A DNA stretch of 64,000 nucleotides, from assembly GCF_001715295.1 (NCBI RefSeq), contig NZ_MDKB01000001.1, positions 1,429,292-1,493,291 of the forward strand, read 5' to 3'. This document shows, in pieces, positions 23,804-32,448 of the stretch. The stretch's first letter is position 1. Each line of letters begins with the position of its first letter. The notes under the pieces were generated by a model, which did not search any database, was not told the origin of the DNA, and saw only the letters and a list, made by a program, of their open reading frames with translations. Origin of the DNA: Streptomyces griseus (lineage in GTDB: Bacteria > Actinomycetota > Actinomycetes > Streptomycetales > Streptomycetaceae). Both the position numbers and the translations under genes were made by a program.

Positions 23804-25299
23804 CGGGCCGGCAGCTCCAGCAGCACGGCGCGGGAGGCGGGTTCGACGACGTCGAGGAGGAGGCGTGGCAGGACGCCCACCACCACGGCGAGGGCGAGCA
23901 GCGGTACGACGGCCGTGGACTCGTGGGCGCGCAGGTCCCCGAAGGGGCGCGGCGTTCCGGGGCCGTCGGGCAGTCGCAGCGGCCCGAGGAAGATCTTCTG
24001 CAGAGCACGCAGGAACAGCCCGGCGGTCAGCAGGATGCCGAGGACGGAGAGCGCGGTGGCCAGGGGGCGGGTCCCGAAGCTGCCGGTGAAGATCTGGAAC
24101 TCGGCGATGAAGCCGGAGAAGCCGGGCAGCCCGAGCGAGGCGAACGCGGCGACCACGGTCAGGCCGGTGAGCACGGGTGCCCTTCCGGCGATCCCGGAGT
24201 ACGCGGCCATGTCGTACGTGCGGCCGCGCTCGTACAGGGAGCCCGCGAGGAGGAACAGCGCGCCGGTGAGCAGTCCGTGGCTGACCATCTGGGTCACCGC
24301 TCCCGTGACGGCGAGGGACTGGGCCCGGTGGCCGGTGCCGGCGGTCGCCGCCGCGGCGCCGACGGCCAGGACGATGTAGCCCATGTGGTTGACGGAGGTG
24401 TAGGCGATCATCCGCTTGAAGTCGCTCTGCGCGAGGGCGACGAGAGCGCCGTACAGGACGGAGACGACACCGATGACGACCAGGACGGTCGCGTACCGGA
24501 GCCAGGCGTCGGGCAGCAACGGCATCGCGATGCGCAGGAAGCCGTACGTGCCCATCTTCAGCAGCACCCCCGCCAGGATCGCGGAACCTGCGGCGGGGGC
24601 CTCGGTGTGCGCGAGCGGCAGCCAGGTGTGGAACGGCACCGTGGGTGTCTTCACCGCGAGTCCGCCGCCGACGGCCAGCAGCACGAGTCCCGCCCGCCCG
24701 GCCGGCGGATCGGCCGCCGCGAGGTCGACCATGTCGAACGTATGCGGGGAGGCCGCGAGGTAGAGGCCGATGAACCCGAGCAGCAGGGCCAGGGAGCCGA
24801 GGAACGTGTAGAGGAAGAACATCAGTGCCGCGCGGGCGCGGTCCCGGTGCCCCCAGCCCGCGATGACGAAGTACATGCCGACGATGGACAGGTCGAAGAA
24901 GACGAAGAAGAGGATGAGGTCCAGCGAGACGAACAGGCCCAGGCAGGTCGTCTCCAGGAAGAGGAACAGGGCCGCGAACCCCCGGATCCGCCGCTCCTCG
25001 CGCCACGCGTACACGGCGCAGGCGAGGAAGAGCACGCACGTCAGGGCGATCATCGGCAGGGAGAGTCCGTCCACCCCCACGTGGTAACCGGCCCCGACGC
25101 CGGGCATCCAGCGTGCGCGCGTCTCGTACTGCATGCCGCCGGCCGGGTCGTAGCCGGCCCAGAGGCCGGCCACGGCCGCCGTCAGTCCGGCCGTGGTGGT
25201 CACCCAGACGCCGCGGATCACCGCGGCGGGGGTGCGGCGGGGGAGGACGAACAGCAGGAGAGCGGCGGTGAGAGGGACGAAGACGATGACGGTCAGCAC
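23800..25299 (-). CDS. nuoM: NuoM-like proton-channel subunit
   Basis: The 499-residue subunit shows the NuoM pattern GLAVKTPTVPFHTWLPLAHTEAP with the helix-7 lysine and ILAGVLLKMGTYGFLR with the second conserved lysine. At the helix-5 site, where NuoM normally has a Trp-Glu pair, it reads FFDLSIVGMYFV, so Asp replaces Glu. It starts with GTG 7 nt after the nuoL stop, consistent with cotranscription. Confidence 0.92.
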   Translation of the reverse strand: MLTVIVFVPLTAALLLFVLPRRTPAAVIRGVWVTTTAGLTAAVAGLWAGYDPAGGMQYETRARWMPGVGAGYHVGVDGLSLPMIALTCVLFLACAVYAWREERRIRGFAALFLFLETTCLGLFVSLDLILFFVFFDLSIVGMYFVIAGWGHRDRARAALMFFLYTFLGSLALLLGFIGLYLAASPHTFDMVDLAAADPPAGRAGLVLLAVGGGLAVKTPTVPFHTWLPLAHTEAPAAGSAILAGVLLKMGTYGFLRIAMPLLPDAWLRYATVLVVIGVVSVLYGALVALAQSDFKRMIAYTSVNHMGYIVLAVGAAAATAGTGHRAQSLAVTGAVTQMVSHGLLTGALFLLAGSLYERGRTYDMAAYSGIAGRAPVLTGLTVVAAFASLGLPGFSGFIAEFQIFTGSFGTRPLATALSVLGILLTAGLFLRALQKIFLGPLRLPDGPGTPRPFGDLRAHESTAVVPLLALAVVVGVLPRLLLDVVEPASRAVLLELPAR

Positions 25300-25306
25300 C
25301 AGAGGC

Positions 25307-27181
25307 CTACTTCACGAGGAGGAACACGAGGGCGAGGACGGTGAAGGCCGCGACGGCCTGGGCGAGGTACTGGTGCAGCTGTCCGGTCTGCGGCCGCCGT
25401 GCCGCACGGCCCAGTGACCGGCACGCCGAGGCGACGGCCGACACCGCACTGGTCAGGGCCGTCTCCAGGCGGCGGTCCGTCCAGCGGGCCAGCTCGTACG
25501 CCCCGCGTCCCGCGCCGCGTACGGCCCTGTCCAGAACGCGGTCGTCGAACCGTGCGGCGGCGCGGGCGGCCGCGAGGACCGGCCCGGTCACGGCCAGTCG
25601 GGCGGCATCCTCGAGACGGAGCCAGCGGCCGAGGAAAGCGGCGCCGGCCGTGGCGGGCAGGGCCGCCCACCGCCTTCCCCACGCCCAGGCGAGGCCCGCC
25701 GCGCCCACCACGAGGACGGCACCGGCAACCAGCTCCCACGTGTTCGGGGCGGGCTGCGGGGCAGAGCCCAGTACGCGGGTGAACGCGGCCCGGGCCGGGT
25801 CGAACGCCAGGACGCTCGACGCCACGCAGGCCGACGCCAGCACCGCCAGGGGAGGAAGTGCCCGGCCCGGGACGCGCCGGGTACCGCTGTGCCCGTCACC
25901 CCGGCCGCCGGCCGTCGTGGGCACGGGCTGCCACACGAACCACAGGGCCTTCACGCTGTAGAGCGCCGAGACCATGGCCGCGGCCAGCCCCGCCGCGTAC
26001 AGGGCGGGGCTGGCCTCGAACACGGAGGCCAGCACGAGGTCCTTGGCGCCCCACAGCGGCAGCGGCGGCAGACCCGCCAGGGTGAGCGCGCCGACCGTGA
26101 ACAGGGCCCCCACGGCCGGGTACCGCCGGGCGGCGCCGGACAGCCCCGTCAGGGTCCGGGTACCGAGCGCGGTCAGCCATGCCCCGGCGATCAGGAACAG
26201 CAAGCTCTTGGCGGCCGCGTGCGCGACCAGTTGCAGGGCGCCGCCGGTGGGGGCGCCGGTCCCGGCGGCCAGCACCATGAAGCCGATCTGCGCACAACTG
26301 GACGCGGCGAGCAGCTGCTTGAGATCGGTCTGCGCCAGAGCCACGAGTCCCAGGACGACCGCGGTGAGGGCACCGGCCCAGGCCACCACCGGGACGCCCC
26401 ATGCCGACGCCTCCAGCAGAGGGTGGACACGCAGCAGCAGATAGGCGCCGGCGACGACCATGGCCGCGGAATGCAGCAGGGCGGAGACGGGACTCGGCCC
26501 CGCCATGGCACGCGAGAGCCAGAAACTGAAGGGGAGCTGAGCGGACTTGCCCAGAGCCGCGGTGATCATCCCTGCCGTCATCACCGACCGCCAGGGTTCA
26601 CCGGCGCCGGGAAGGTCGCGCAGAGCCAGTGTTCCGGTCGGGTCCGCGGCCAGGGCGGCACCTGCCGCCAGGTAGAGACCCAGATCGGCGGTACGGGTGG
26701 TGAGGAACGCCGTGTTCGCGGCCTCCGTCCGTTCAGGGTCGCGCCACCGGAAGCCGATGAGCGCCCAGGAGGTGGCGCCCATCACCTCCCAGCCCATCAG
26801 CAGGACCGGAAGCGTGGCCGCGGTGACGGTCAGGAGCATGCTGCCCGCGAAGAGCAGCATGAGACCGAAGAACCGGCTGCGGCTCTCGTCACGCCCGAAC
26901 TCCACCGCGCTGTGGGCCAGCACCAGCAGGGTGACGGCGGTGACCGTGAGGCACAGGACCGCGGACAGGCCGTCGACCGACAGCTCGGCCGGCATCCCGG
27001 CCAGGAACGGGACCCGGACCGCGGGGCGGCCGGACGCCACGGTCAGCGCCAGGCCTGCGACCGCCAGCATGACGGTCACCGCGACGGGGGCGGCGGCCCG
27101 ATCGGCCCGGCGCCCGGCGGTGAGCAGTGACACGCCCACGGCCGGGGGGAGGAGGACGAGTACCAGGAGCGCGTCGCTCAC
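25307..27181 (-). CDS. nuoL: NuoL-like proton-channel subunit
   Basis: The 624-residue subunit has the canonical helix-5 glutamate (LLMGWEVMGATSWALIGF) and helix-7 lysine (LGKSAQLPFSFWLSRAMAG) with the following PSPVSALLHSAAMV segment. After the 14-helix core a C-terminal part of about 120 residues ends in a hydrophobic helix, in place of the lateral helix of NuoL. It starts with GTG at 27181, overlapping the nuoK stop (GTGA); AAGGAG lies inside the end of nuoK. Confidence 0.93.
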   Translation of the reverse strand: MSDALLVLVLLPPAVGVSLLTAGRRADRAAAPVAVTVMLAVAGLALTVASGRPAVRVPFLAGMPAELSVDGLSAVLCLTVTAVTLLVLAHSAVEFGRDESRSRFFGLMLLFAGSMLLTVTAATLPVLLMGWEVMGATSWALIGFRWRDPERTEAANTAFLTTRTADLGLYLAAGAALAADPTGTLALRDLPGAGEPWRSVMTAGMITAALGKSAQLPFSFWLSRAMAGPSPVSALLHSAAMVVAGAYLLLRVHPLLEASAWGVPVVAWAGALTAVVLGLVALAQTDLKQLLAASSCAQIGFMVLAAGTGAPTGGALQLVAHAAAKSLLFLIAGAWLTALGTRTLTGLSGAARRYPAVGALFTVGALTLAGLPPLPLWGAKDLVLASVFEASPALYAAGLAAAMVSALYSVKALWFVWQPVPTTAGGRGDGHSGTRRVPGRALPPLAVLASACVASSVLAFDPARAAFTRVLGSAPQPAPNTWELVAGAVLVVGAAGLAWAWGRRWAALPATAGAAFLGRWLRLEDAARLAVTGPVLAAARAAARFDDRVLDRAVRGAGRGAYELARWTDRRLETALTSAVSAVASACRSLGRAARRPQTGQLHQYLAQAVAAFTVLALVFLLVK

Positions 27182-27483
27182 TCCTTGAGCTCCGCGGCCC
27201 TGTCGGTCACGTCGACCTCCCGCTCGCGGAACAGGGCGGTCACGACGGCGAAGCCGATCGCCATCTCCAGCGCCATCGCGGTCACCGCCACGAGTACGAT
27301 GACCTGCCCGTCCGCACGGTCCGGAGCGAGGTGGTGCCAGGTGCCGGCCGCGGTGGCGACGACACCCCCCAGCATCAGCTCCAGCCCCATCATCAGCATG
27401 ACGACGGACTGCTGGGTGAGCACACCGAAGAGCCCCGTGCACAGCAGGGCCGCTGCCAGCACCATGACCGCCTGCAGGCTCAT
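27178..27483 (-). CDS. nuoK: NuoK-like subunit
   Basis: A 101-residue, three-helix protein with GLFGVLTQQSVVMLMMGLEL, containing the conserved membrane glutamate of NuoK, and a second acidic residue in AVTAMALEMAIGFAVVTALF. Its length is normal for NuoK. It overlaps nuoJ by 4 bp (ATGA) and nuoL by 4 bp. Confidence 0.93.
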   Translation of the reverse strand: MSLQAVMVLAAALLCTGLFGVLTQQSVVMLMMGLELMLGGVVATAAGTWHHLAPDRADGQVIVLVAVTAMALEMAIGFAVVTALFREREVDVTDRAAELKE

Positions 27484-28043
27484 CCGCCCACGTCCCCTCG
27501 CGACGGACCGGGCTCGCGTCCGGCGTCGAGCCCGTCACCGCGCCGGTCGTAGCGGCCCCCGCGCACGGCGAGCACCACGCCGGACACGATCGTCGCGAAC
27601 AGTGCCATGCCCAGGGTCATCATCGTCAGCATCTGAGGGCCCATCAGGGACATCCCCAGCTCCCTGGTCGCGTCCCGCGGCGGGCGCCCCCGGGGCTCCG
27701 GCCACGGAATCAGCAGGACGCCGGTCACCAGCAGGACGAACAGCAGGCCGCAGAGGACCGCGGAACCCCTGGTGTTGTGGACCATGGTCATCGGCATCAG
27801 ACCTGCCGGGTTCATCATGTACATGATCATGAAGACGGCCATGACGGCCATCTCGATCGTCATCATCAGGACGGTGACCACGCCGAGGTAGTCCAGCCCG
27901 AGGCCGATGACGACACCGGCTACACAGAGCAGCGAGGTGAGCAGGGAGAAGGTTGCCCGTGCCATCGAGTCGACGACGAAGACGAGCACCCCCGAGGCGA
28001 CGGCGAGCGCGGCCAGGGCGTGCAGGACGACGGCACTCAGCAC
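27480..28043 (-). CDS. nuoJ: NuoJ-like subunit
   Basis: The 187-residue membrane protein has five hydrophobic segments and the NuoJ core GLDYLGVVTVLMMTIEMAVM, with the helix-3 pi-bulge region. Its methionine content is high (MYMMNPAGLMPMTMVHN). It starts with GTG at 28043, 19 nt after the nuoH stop, preceded by GAGGGGG. Confidence 0.9.
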   Translation of the reverse strand: MLSAVVLHALAALAVASGVLVFVVDSMARATFSLLTSLLCVAGVVIGLGLDYLGVVTVLMMTIEMAVMAVFMIMYMMNPAGLMPMTMVHNTRGSAVLCGLLFVLLVTGVLLIPWPEPRGRPPRDATRELGMSLMGPQMLTMMTLGMALFATIVSGVVLAVRGGRYDRRGDGLDAGREPGPSRGDVGG

Positions 28044-28062
28044 CGGCTGCCCGCCCCCTCAC

Positions 28063-28965
28063 TCATCGGCCGAGCACCACCAGCGCCACCAGCAGTGCCT
28101 GGGCGATCGCCAGCGGCGTCAGGACCATCCAGGACACCGCCGTCCAGCGCTCCATGCGCAGGACCGGCAGGCGGCGGCGTACCCACAGGAGCAGGGCCAC
28201 GACCGCCGCGGTCTTGACCAGGGTCCAGGCCCAGCCGGGCAGCAGCGGACCGTGCCCGCCGCCCAGGAACAGCGGAACGCTCACAGCGGCGGCGACCGTG
28301 AGCAGCAGCCGGCGTCCACCCAGGAACAGCACCCGGTCCACGCCCGACAGTTCGACGCCGGCGCCCCCGGCGGCGTCCGAACCGACGGGCTGGTCGAACG
28401 GCCCCCAGAAAGCCATCGCCAGCGCGCTCGCGAGGTAGACGACGAACGACACCGGCATCCAGAGCGCGAACCACAGGCCCGCCTGCGCGTCCACGATTGC
28501 TCCCACCCGCAGCGACTCCGCGCCGAGAGCGGCGGTGGTGAGGGCCAGCATGTGCGGGATCTCGTAGGCCAGCCCCTGGGCCAGGAAGCGATAGCCGCCG
28601 ATCATGGAGAGAGCCGAGTTCGGCCCCCATCCGGTCAGCCAGACCGCCGCCCACGCCAAGGCCTCCATCGCGTTGAACCACACCACTCCGTCGGGCAGGT
28701 CGCTCACCGAGGTGAAACCGAAGGGCACCACCGCCGCCGCGAGAAGCGCCGCCATGGGCAGGAGGATCACCCCGCCGCGCAGCAGCAGCCGGTCGGACGC
28801 GTTCGTGGACCGGCGCTGCTGCACCAGCAGCCGGAGCACCTCACGGCCTGTCCCCGCGACACCGCCGGTGCCCGGACGGGCGTCCACCGCGGCCACGGTG
28901 GCCGCCGCGACGACGAGAACGGGCGGCAGGGCGACGACGGCCCACAGCGAGGTGGCCTCAGCCAT
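28063..28965 (-). CDS. nuoH: NuoH-like membrane subunit, divergent
   Basis: The 300-residue protein is recognisable as NuoH by WGPNSALSMIGGYRFLAQGL followed by AYEIP, matching the conserved W-S-N-KYS-G-R-AQ-SYEIP region. The quinone-site loop, normally FDLPEGESELVAGFNVEYSG, is replaced by FDQPVGSDAAGGAGVELSG, so most of the acidic cluster is gone. It overlaps the preceding gene by 8 bp. Together with its operon partners this suggests a membrane arm that no longer does standard NADH:quinone chemistry. Confidence 0.85.
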   Translation of the reverse strand: MAEATSLWAVVALPPVLVVAAATVAAVDARPGTGGVAGTGREVLRLLVQQRRSTNASDRLLLRGGVILLPMAALLAAAVVPFGFTSVSDLPDGVVWFNAMEALAWAAVWLTGWGPNSALSMIGGYRFLAQGLAYEIPHMLALTTAALGAESLRVGAIVDAQAGLWFALWMPVSFVVYLASALAMAFWGPFDQPVGSDAAGGAGVELSGVDRVLFLGGRRLLLTVAAAVSVPLFLGGGHGPLLPGWAWTLVKTAAVVALLLWVRRRLPVLRMERWTAVSWMVLTPLAIAQALLVALVVLGR

Positions 28966-30217
28966 GGGGCTCCCGCGGCATGGCCGGGAGCACGAGTTCG
29001 TCCGGGTCGGGGTCGAGGCTCGCCACGACGAGCCGGGCGGCGGCGAACTCCACACCGTCCAGCAGCCCCGGCAGGACGTCCAGCAGGGCCCGGGACGGCG
29101 GGGAGGCGGCGTCCAGCGCGCCACGCGGTCCCGTCAGCCGCTGGGCGGCGTCCAGGGGATCCGTCCTGTCGCTCAGGGCGGCGGAACGGGCCGCTTCCTC
29201 GAGCCATACGGTGAGCCGGCTCCAGACGTCCCCGCCGGCCACGAGTGCCGGGCCCGACACCCGGGCCTGCGCCGCGGCCTCTGCGCTCAACCCGCCGAGC
29301 CCGACGGTGAGCCGGCGCAGCGTCCGCGAACGGCTCACCCGCCTCACGAGCGGCTGGACGGCGGCGCCGACCTCCGCGGCGGGCAGGCCGGCCAGTGCCC
29401 CATCCCGGGCGGTACGGGCCCGTTCGGCCTCCGTGTGCCACCCGGCCACGGCCAGCAACCGGCCGAGGCTGTCCAGATGCGCCGCGCACAGCCGCCGCGC
29501 CGCCTGACCCCGGGTCACCCGGTGCCCCGAGGCGGCCCGCAGCCACGGTTCGTCCCAGAACGGCGGACGGGAGTCCGTCAGGACCGGCATGTGCTCGACG
29601 CGCACCTGCTGGACCAGGTCGCCCTGCAGTGTCAGGCGGAGTACCAGGCCGGCCGGCCAGTCCGGCAGAGCGGGTCCGAGGGGCAGGTGCAGACGGTCCA
29701 GGCTGAGCCCGTCCCGGTCGCCGCCGCGGTCCGCCATCGGCAGCCCCGCGACCTCCGTCCCGGTGCCGTGGCCGGTGTGTTCGCCGTCCCGCCCGGAGTC
29801 CGCGCCGTGCCCCTCCTCCGTCCCGTGCCCGGCCTGTCCGTCGATCTGGCCCGGCCGTGGGGGAGTCAGGGGTGAGGGGGCCGGGGAGACGGTCCGGGAG
29901 CCGAGCGGGTCGCGCACCAGAGCGGTCACCACACCGTCGAGTGCGGGACCGGGGTGCTCGCCGGCCCGGATATGGACACGCGCCCGCGGGGCGGGGACCG
30001 CTGCCCACAGACCGTCGCACCAACGCGGGCCGGCGGGATCCGGGTCGCCGACCACCGCCAGCACGTTCGCCGACGCGGGCCCGGCCGCGACCGGCCATCC
30101 GCGCTCGCGCAGTTCGCGTTCCAGCCGGAGCCTGGCCCCCGTCGCCCCGGGGCAGGCCGCCAGGAGGACGGCGGGCCGGGCCGCTGCCGCCCGGCGGATG
30201 CGGGCCCTCAGGTCCAT
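28958..30217 (-). CDS. Degenerate NuoB/NuoD-like fusion protein without Fe-S ligands
   Basis: A 419-residue protein in the slot where nuoB, nuoC and nuoD would stand. Residues about 15-95 resemble a NuoB core (ASANVLAVVGDPDPAGPRW; VPAPRARVHI) but lack the CC...C...C ligands of cluster N2; few cysteines occur in the whole protein. A Gly/His/Asp-rich linker follows. From about residue 170 it resembles the NuoD/hydrogenase large-subunit line (LPLGPALPDWPAGLVLRLTL, then RVSRSRTLRRLTVGLGGL and a segment like RVSGPALVAGGD). It overlaps nuoA by 10 bp and nuoH by 8 bp. I infer a structural adaptor; it cannot carry a normal N2 cluster. Confidence 0.7.
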   Translation of the reverse strand: MDLRARIRRAAAARPAVLLAACPGATGARLRLERELRERGWPVAAGPASANVLAVVGDPDPAGPRWCDGLWAAVPAPRARVHIRAGEHPGPALDGVVTALVRDPLGSRTVSPAPSPLTPPRPGQIDGQAGHGTEEGHGADSGRDGEHTGHGTGTEVAGLPMADRGGDRDGLSLDRLHLPLGPALPDWPAGLVLRLTLQGDLVQQVRVEHMPVLTDSRPPFWDEPWLRAASGHRVTRGQAARRLCAAHLDSLGRLLAVAGWHTEAERARTARDGALAGLPAAEVGAAVQPLVRRVSRSRTLRRLTVGLGGLSAEAAAQARVSGPALVAGGDVWSRLTVWLEEAARSAALSDRTDPLDAAQRLTGPRGALDAASPPSRALLDVLPGLLDGVEFAAARLVVASLDPDPDELVLPAMPREPHG

Positions 30218-30570
30218 CGGAAGGCACCTTCCCGCCAGGCGTACACCACGGCGGCCGTCAGGATGCCGAGGAACAGGAACATCTCCACCACGGCGCTGAC
30301 GCCGATCTCCTTCACGACCCGCGTCCACGGGTACATGAACAGCATCTCCATGTCGAAGGCGAGGAAGACGAGCGTCACCGGGTACCAGCGCACGTGGAAC
30401 CGTGAGACCGGATGCTCGGCAGGCGCGAGCCCGCCGCTGAACGGCATCACGGCTACGAGCGGTTCGCGCACCGGCCGCAGCACGGACCCGGCGCCGTACA
30501 GGAGGACGACACCCACGGCGGTGATCACCGGCAGCAGCAGAACCGGCTGCCAGTCGGAGGTGCTGTCCAT
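30208..30570 (-). CDS. nuoA: NuoA-like subunit
   Basis: A 120-residue, three-helix protein with the NuoA motif VFLAFDMEMLFMYPWTRVV (acidic residues in helix 2) after FHVRWYPV. The ATG at 30570 is preferred, with GAGGCGGAG upstream; a GTG start at 30609 is possible. It is the first gene of an eight-gene operon in which nearly all junctions overlap. Its promoter lies in the 218 bp shared with the divergent DUF6153 gene. Confidence 0.9.
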   Translation of the reverse strand: MDSTSDWQPVLLLPVITAVGVVLLYGAGSVLRPVREPLVAVMPFSGGLAPAEHPVSRFHVRWYPVTLVFLAFDMEMLFMYPWTRVVKEIGVSAVVEMFLFLGILTAAVVYAWREGAFRWT

Positions 30571-30788
30571 ACACTCCGCCTCGCCCTTGTCGTCATCGGC
30601 CGTGGACACCTGACGGCGACTCCCGTCCCGGCGCGTCCGCCGAGACCCTATACGAGCCCGGGGTACAGAAAAGGGATCTCTCGGGCGTGGCGCCGGCCTG
30701 TCCGCCCCGGGCGCGGGTCCCCCGGACGAGAGGCCCCGAGCGGATCACCGGGCGGTGGGAGGGCGGCCCCTGTGTTTACGATGGGCCC

Positions 30789-31295
30789 GTGTCCCGTCAC
30801 GAGCCGTCCGCAGCGCCGCGCCCCCGGGCGCCGCGCCTCGGGCTGCTGGTGTTCGGTCTGCTCGTCGGGCTGCTGGGCATGCACGGCCTCGGCTCCGTGC
30901 CGCGGACGCACGCGCAGACCCCGACGCACGCGCAGGCACCCCGGGCCCACGTGCCGCAGCTTCGGACGTACGCGCAGGCGCTGACGGCGCTGCGTTCGAC
31001 GTCCGCGCGTCCGGGTGCCGTCGTTCCCGGAAGCGGGGCCTCGCACGCCATGGTCCTCTCAGACACGCCCGGCGACCGCGGTCACGATGCCGGCGGGGAG
31101 GGCGGGCACCCGGAGCACGCCGACTCGACCTGCGCGTCGGGTGCGGTCACCGGGTCGCCCACACTCGTCGGACCCCAGGCCCTGGCGATCGGTGACGTCC
31201 CGCGCCCCCAGGAGTCGGAGCCCTTCTCCCGGAGCGGTACCGAGGCGGATCGCGCGCCGCCCTCACTCGCGCAGCTTCAACTCCTACGGATATAG
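30789..31295 (+). CDS. DUF6153 family protein
   Basis: The 168-residue protein has one membrane segment (GLLVFGLLVGLLGMHGLG, residues 18-35), a His-containing exported middle part and a C-terminus with CASGAVTGSP and PPSLAQLQLLRI, the pattern of the actinobacterial family DUF6153. Function is unknown. It directly precedes a DUF305 lipoprotein, a frequent pairing that suggests a role in metal, perhaps copper, handling at the cell surface. No ribosome binding site is present; TACGAT at 30777-30782 ends 6 nt before the GTG, so the transcript is probably leaderless. Confidence 0.8.
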   Translation: MSRHEPSAAPRPRAPRLGLLVFGLLVGLLGMHGLGSVPRTHAQTPTHAQAPRAHVPQLRTYAQALTALRSTSARPGAVVPGSGASHAMVLSDTPGDRGHDAGGEGGHPEHADSTCASGAVTGSPTLVGPQALAIGDVPRPQESEPFSRSGTEADRAPPSLAQLQLLRI

Positions 31296-31394
31296 GCGGA
31301 CCGCCCGTCGCCGCAGCCGTGTCCCGTTTGGGGCCCTCGCCGCGGTGACGCCCGACGCCACGCTCTTCCGTACGGAACCACAGGAGTTCTCCGC

Positions 31395-32021
31395 ATGAAC
31401 GCGCACCGAAAGCTGATCCGCCGCACCGCCCTTGCCGCCACCGCAGCGGTGGCGGCGCTGGTCCTGGCCGCATGTGGCGGCGAGGGCGGCCACGACATGG
31501 GGTCCATGGGCGACTCGGGCTCGTCCCCGTCCGCCCCGGCCTCGACCGGAACGCACAACGCGGCCGACGTCTCCTTCGCCGAGGAGATGATCCAGCATCA
31601 TCGCCAGGCGGTGGAGATGGCCGAACTGGCCGAGACCCGGGCCGGGGCGGACGCGACCAAGAAGCTGGCCGCGAAGATCAAGGCGGCTCAGGACCCGGAG
31701 ATCAGGACGATGTCCGGCTGGCTCACCTCATGGGGCGAGGAAGTCCCCGCGGACATGTCCGGCATGGGCCACGACATGGCCTCCGCCATGCCCGGAATGA
31801 TGAGCCGCGAGGACATGCACCGGCTGGACGAGGCCCAGGGCGCCGACTTCGACACCATGTTCGCCGAAATGATGATCGAGCATCACCAGGGCGCCGTGGA
31901 GATGGCCCGGACCGAGAGGGCGGACGGTGCCTACGGCCCGGCCAAGAAGCTGGCTGACGACGTGATCAAGACCCAGACGGCCGAGATCGACGAGATGAGG
32001 AAGATGCTCGGCACGAGCTGA
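31395..32021 (+). CDS. DUF305 lipoprotein, His/Met-rich
   Basis: The 208-residue protein has a lipoprotein signal ending in VLAAC, a Gly/Ser/Met linker (GHDMGSMGDSG) and two DUF305 repeats of ferritin-like type, each with the signature FAEEMIQHHRQAVEMAELA or MFAEMMIEHHQGAVEMARTE. Between them a Met/His-rich stretch (MSGMGHDMASAMPGMM) looks like a copper- or silver-binding segment. AGGAG sits upstream of the ATG. It follows the DUF6153 gene by 99 bp and is closed by a hairpin at 32034-32065. Extracytoplasmic metal binding is the likely role. Confidence 0.88.
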   Translation: MNAHRKLIRRTALAATAAVAALVLAACGGEGGHDMGSMGDSGSSPSAPASTGTHNAADVSFAEEMIQHHRQAVEMAELAETRAGADATKKLAAKIKAAQDPEIRTMSGWLTSWGEEVPADMSGMGHDMASAMPGMMSREDMHRLDEAQGADFDTMFAEMMIEHHQGAVEMARTERADGAYGPAKKLADDVIKTQTAEIDEMRKMLGTS

Positions 32022-32033
32022 CCACCCCCGCGG

Positions 32034-32065
32034 CGGCGGCCGGCGGATCGCTCCGTCGGCCGCCG
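32034..32065 (+). terminator. Hairpin after the DUF305 gene
   Basis: Arms CGGCGGCCG (32034-32042) and CGGCCGCCG (32057-32065), 14-nt loop, 12 nt past the stop codon. Confidence 0.7.
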
Positions 32066-32185
32066 TCCCGGGGCCGGCTTCTCTGCCTCCCGTCCCCGTG
32101 CCGAAGTGGCGCGGAAGGCGACAGGGCCGGCCTCGGTCCCCGGCGGGACACCTGGGGGAGCGACTTGCCACCCGCCGCCGCGCAC

Positions 32186-32345
32186 AGGGTCGTCCCGCGA
32201 TCCCCGGTGGATCGACGCGCGGCGTCGGACGCTGTGCATCGCATGGCGGAGGGACGTCCACGTACGGGATGGAGGGACGTTCCGGCAACGCGGCGAGGTG
32301 TCGTAGCTGTCGTCGCGCGCCCGCCGGAACGTGCGGGACAGCCCT
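32186..32345 (+). repeat. Dispersed ~160-bp element, copy 4
   Basis: It begins AGGGTCGTCCCGCG and ends GTGCGGGACAGCCCT, with the central dyad GGACGTCC/GGACGTTCC and the block GTGTCGTAGCTGTCGTCGCG. It lies between the DUF305 and flavoprotein genes. Confidence 0.9.
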
Positions 32346-32448
32346 CACGCGCGGACGACATGCGGTGCCGCGACACACCCTCACGCCGGCACCACAGGGG
32401 ATAATGCGGCGCAGACCCCCCGAAAGCGAGCCCACGAAGGAGCCGACC

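Larger units (their letters stand above)
32022..32448. other. Non-coding stretch with terminator and repeat copy 4
   Basis: It contains the DUF305 terminator, repeat copy 4 (32186-32345) and the leader of the flavoprotein gene with its GAAGGAG site. No gene is seen. Confidence 0.6.
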
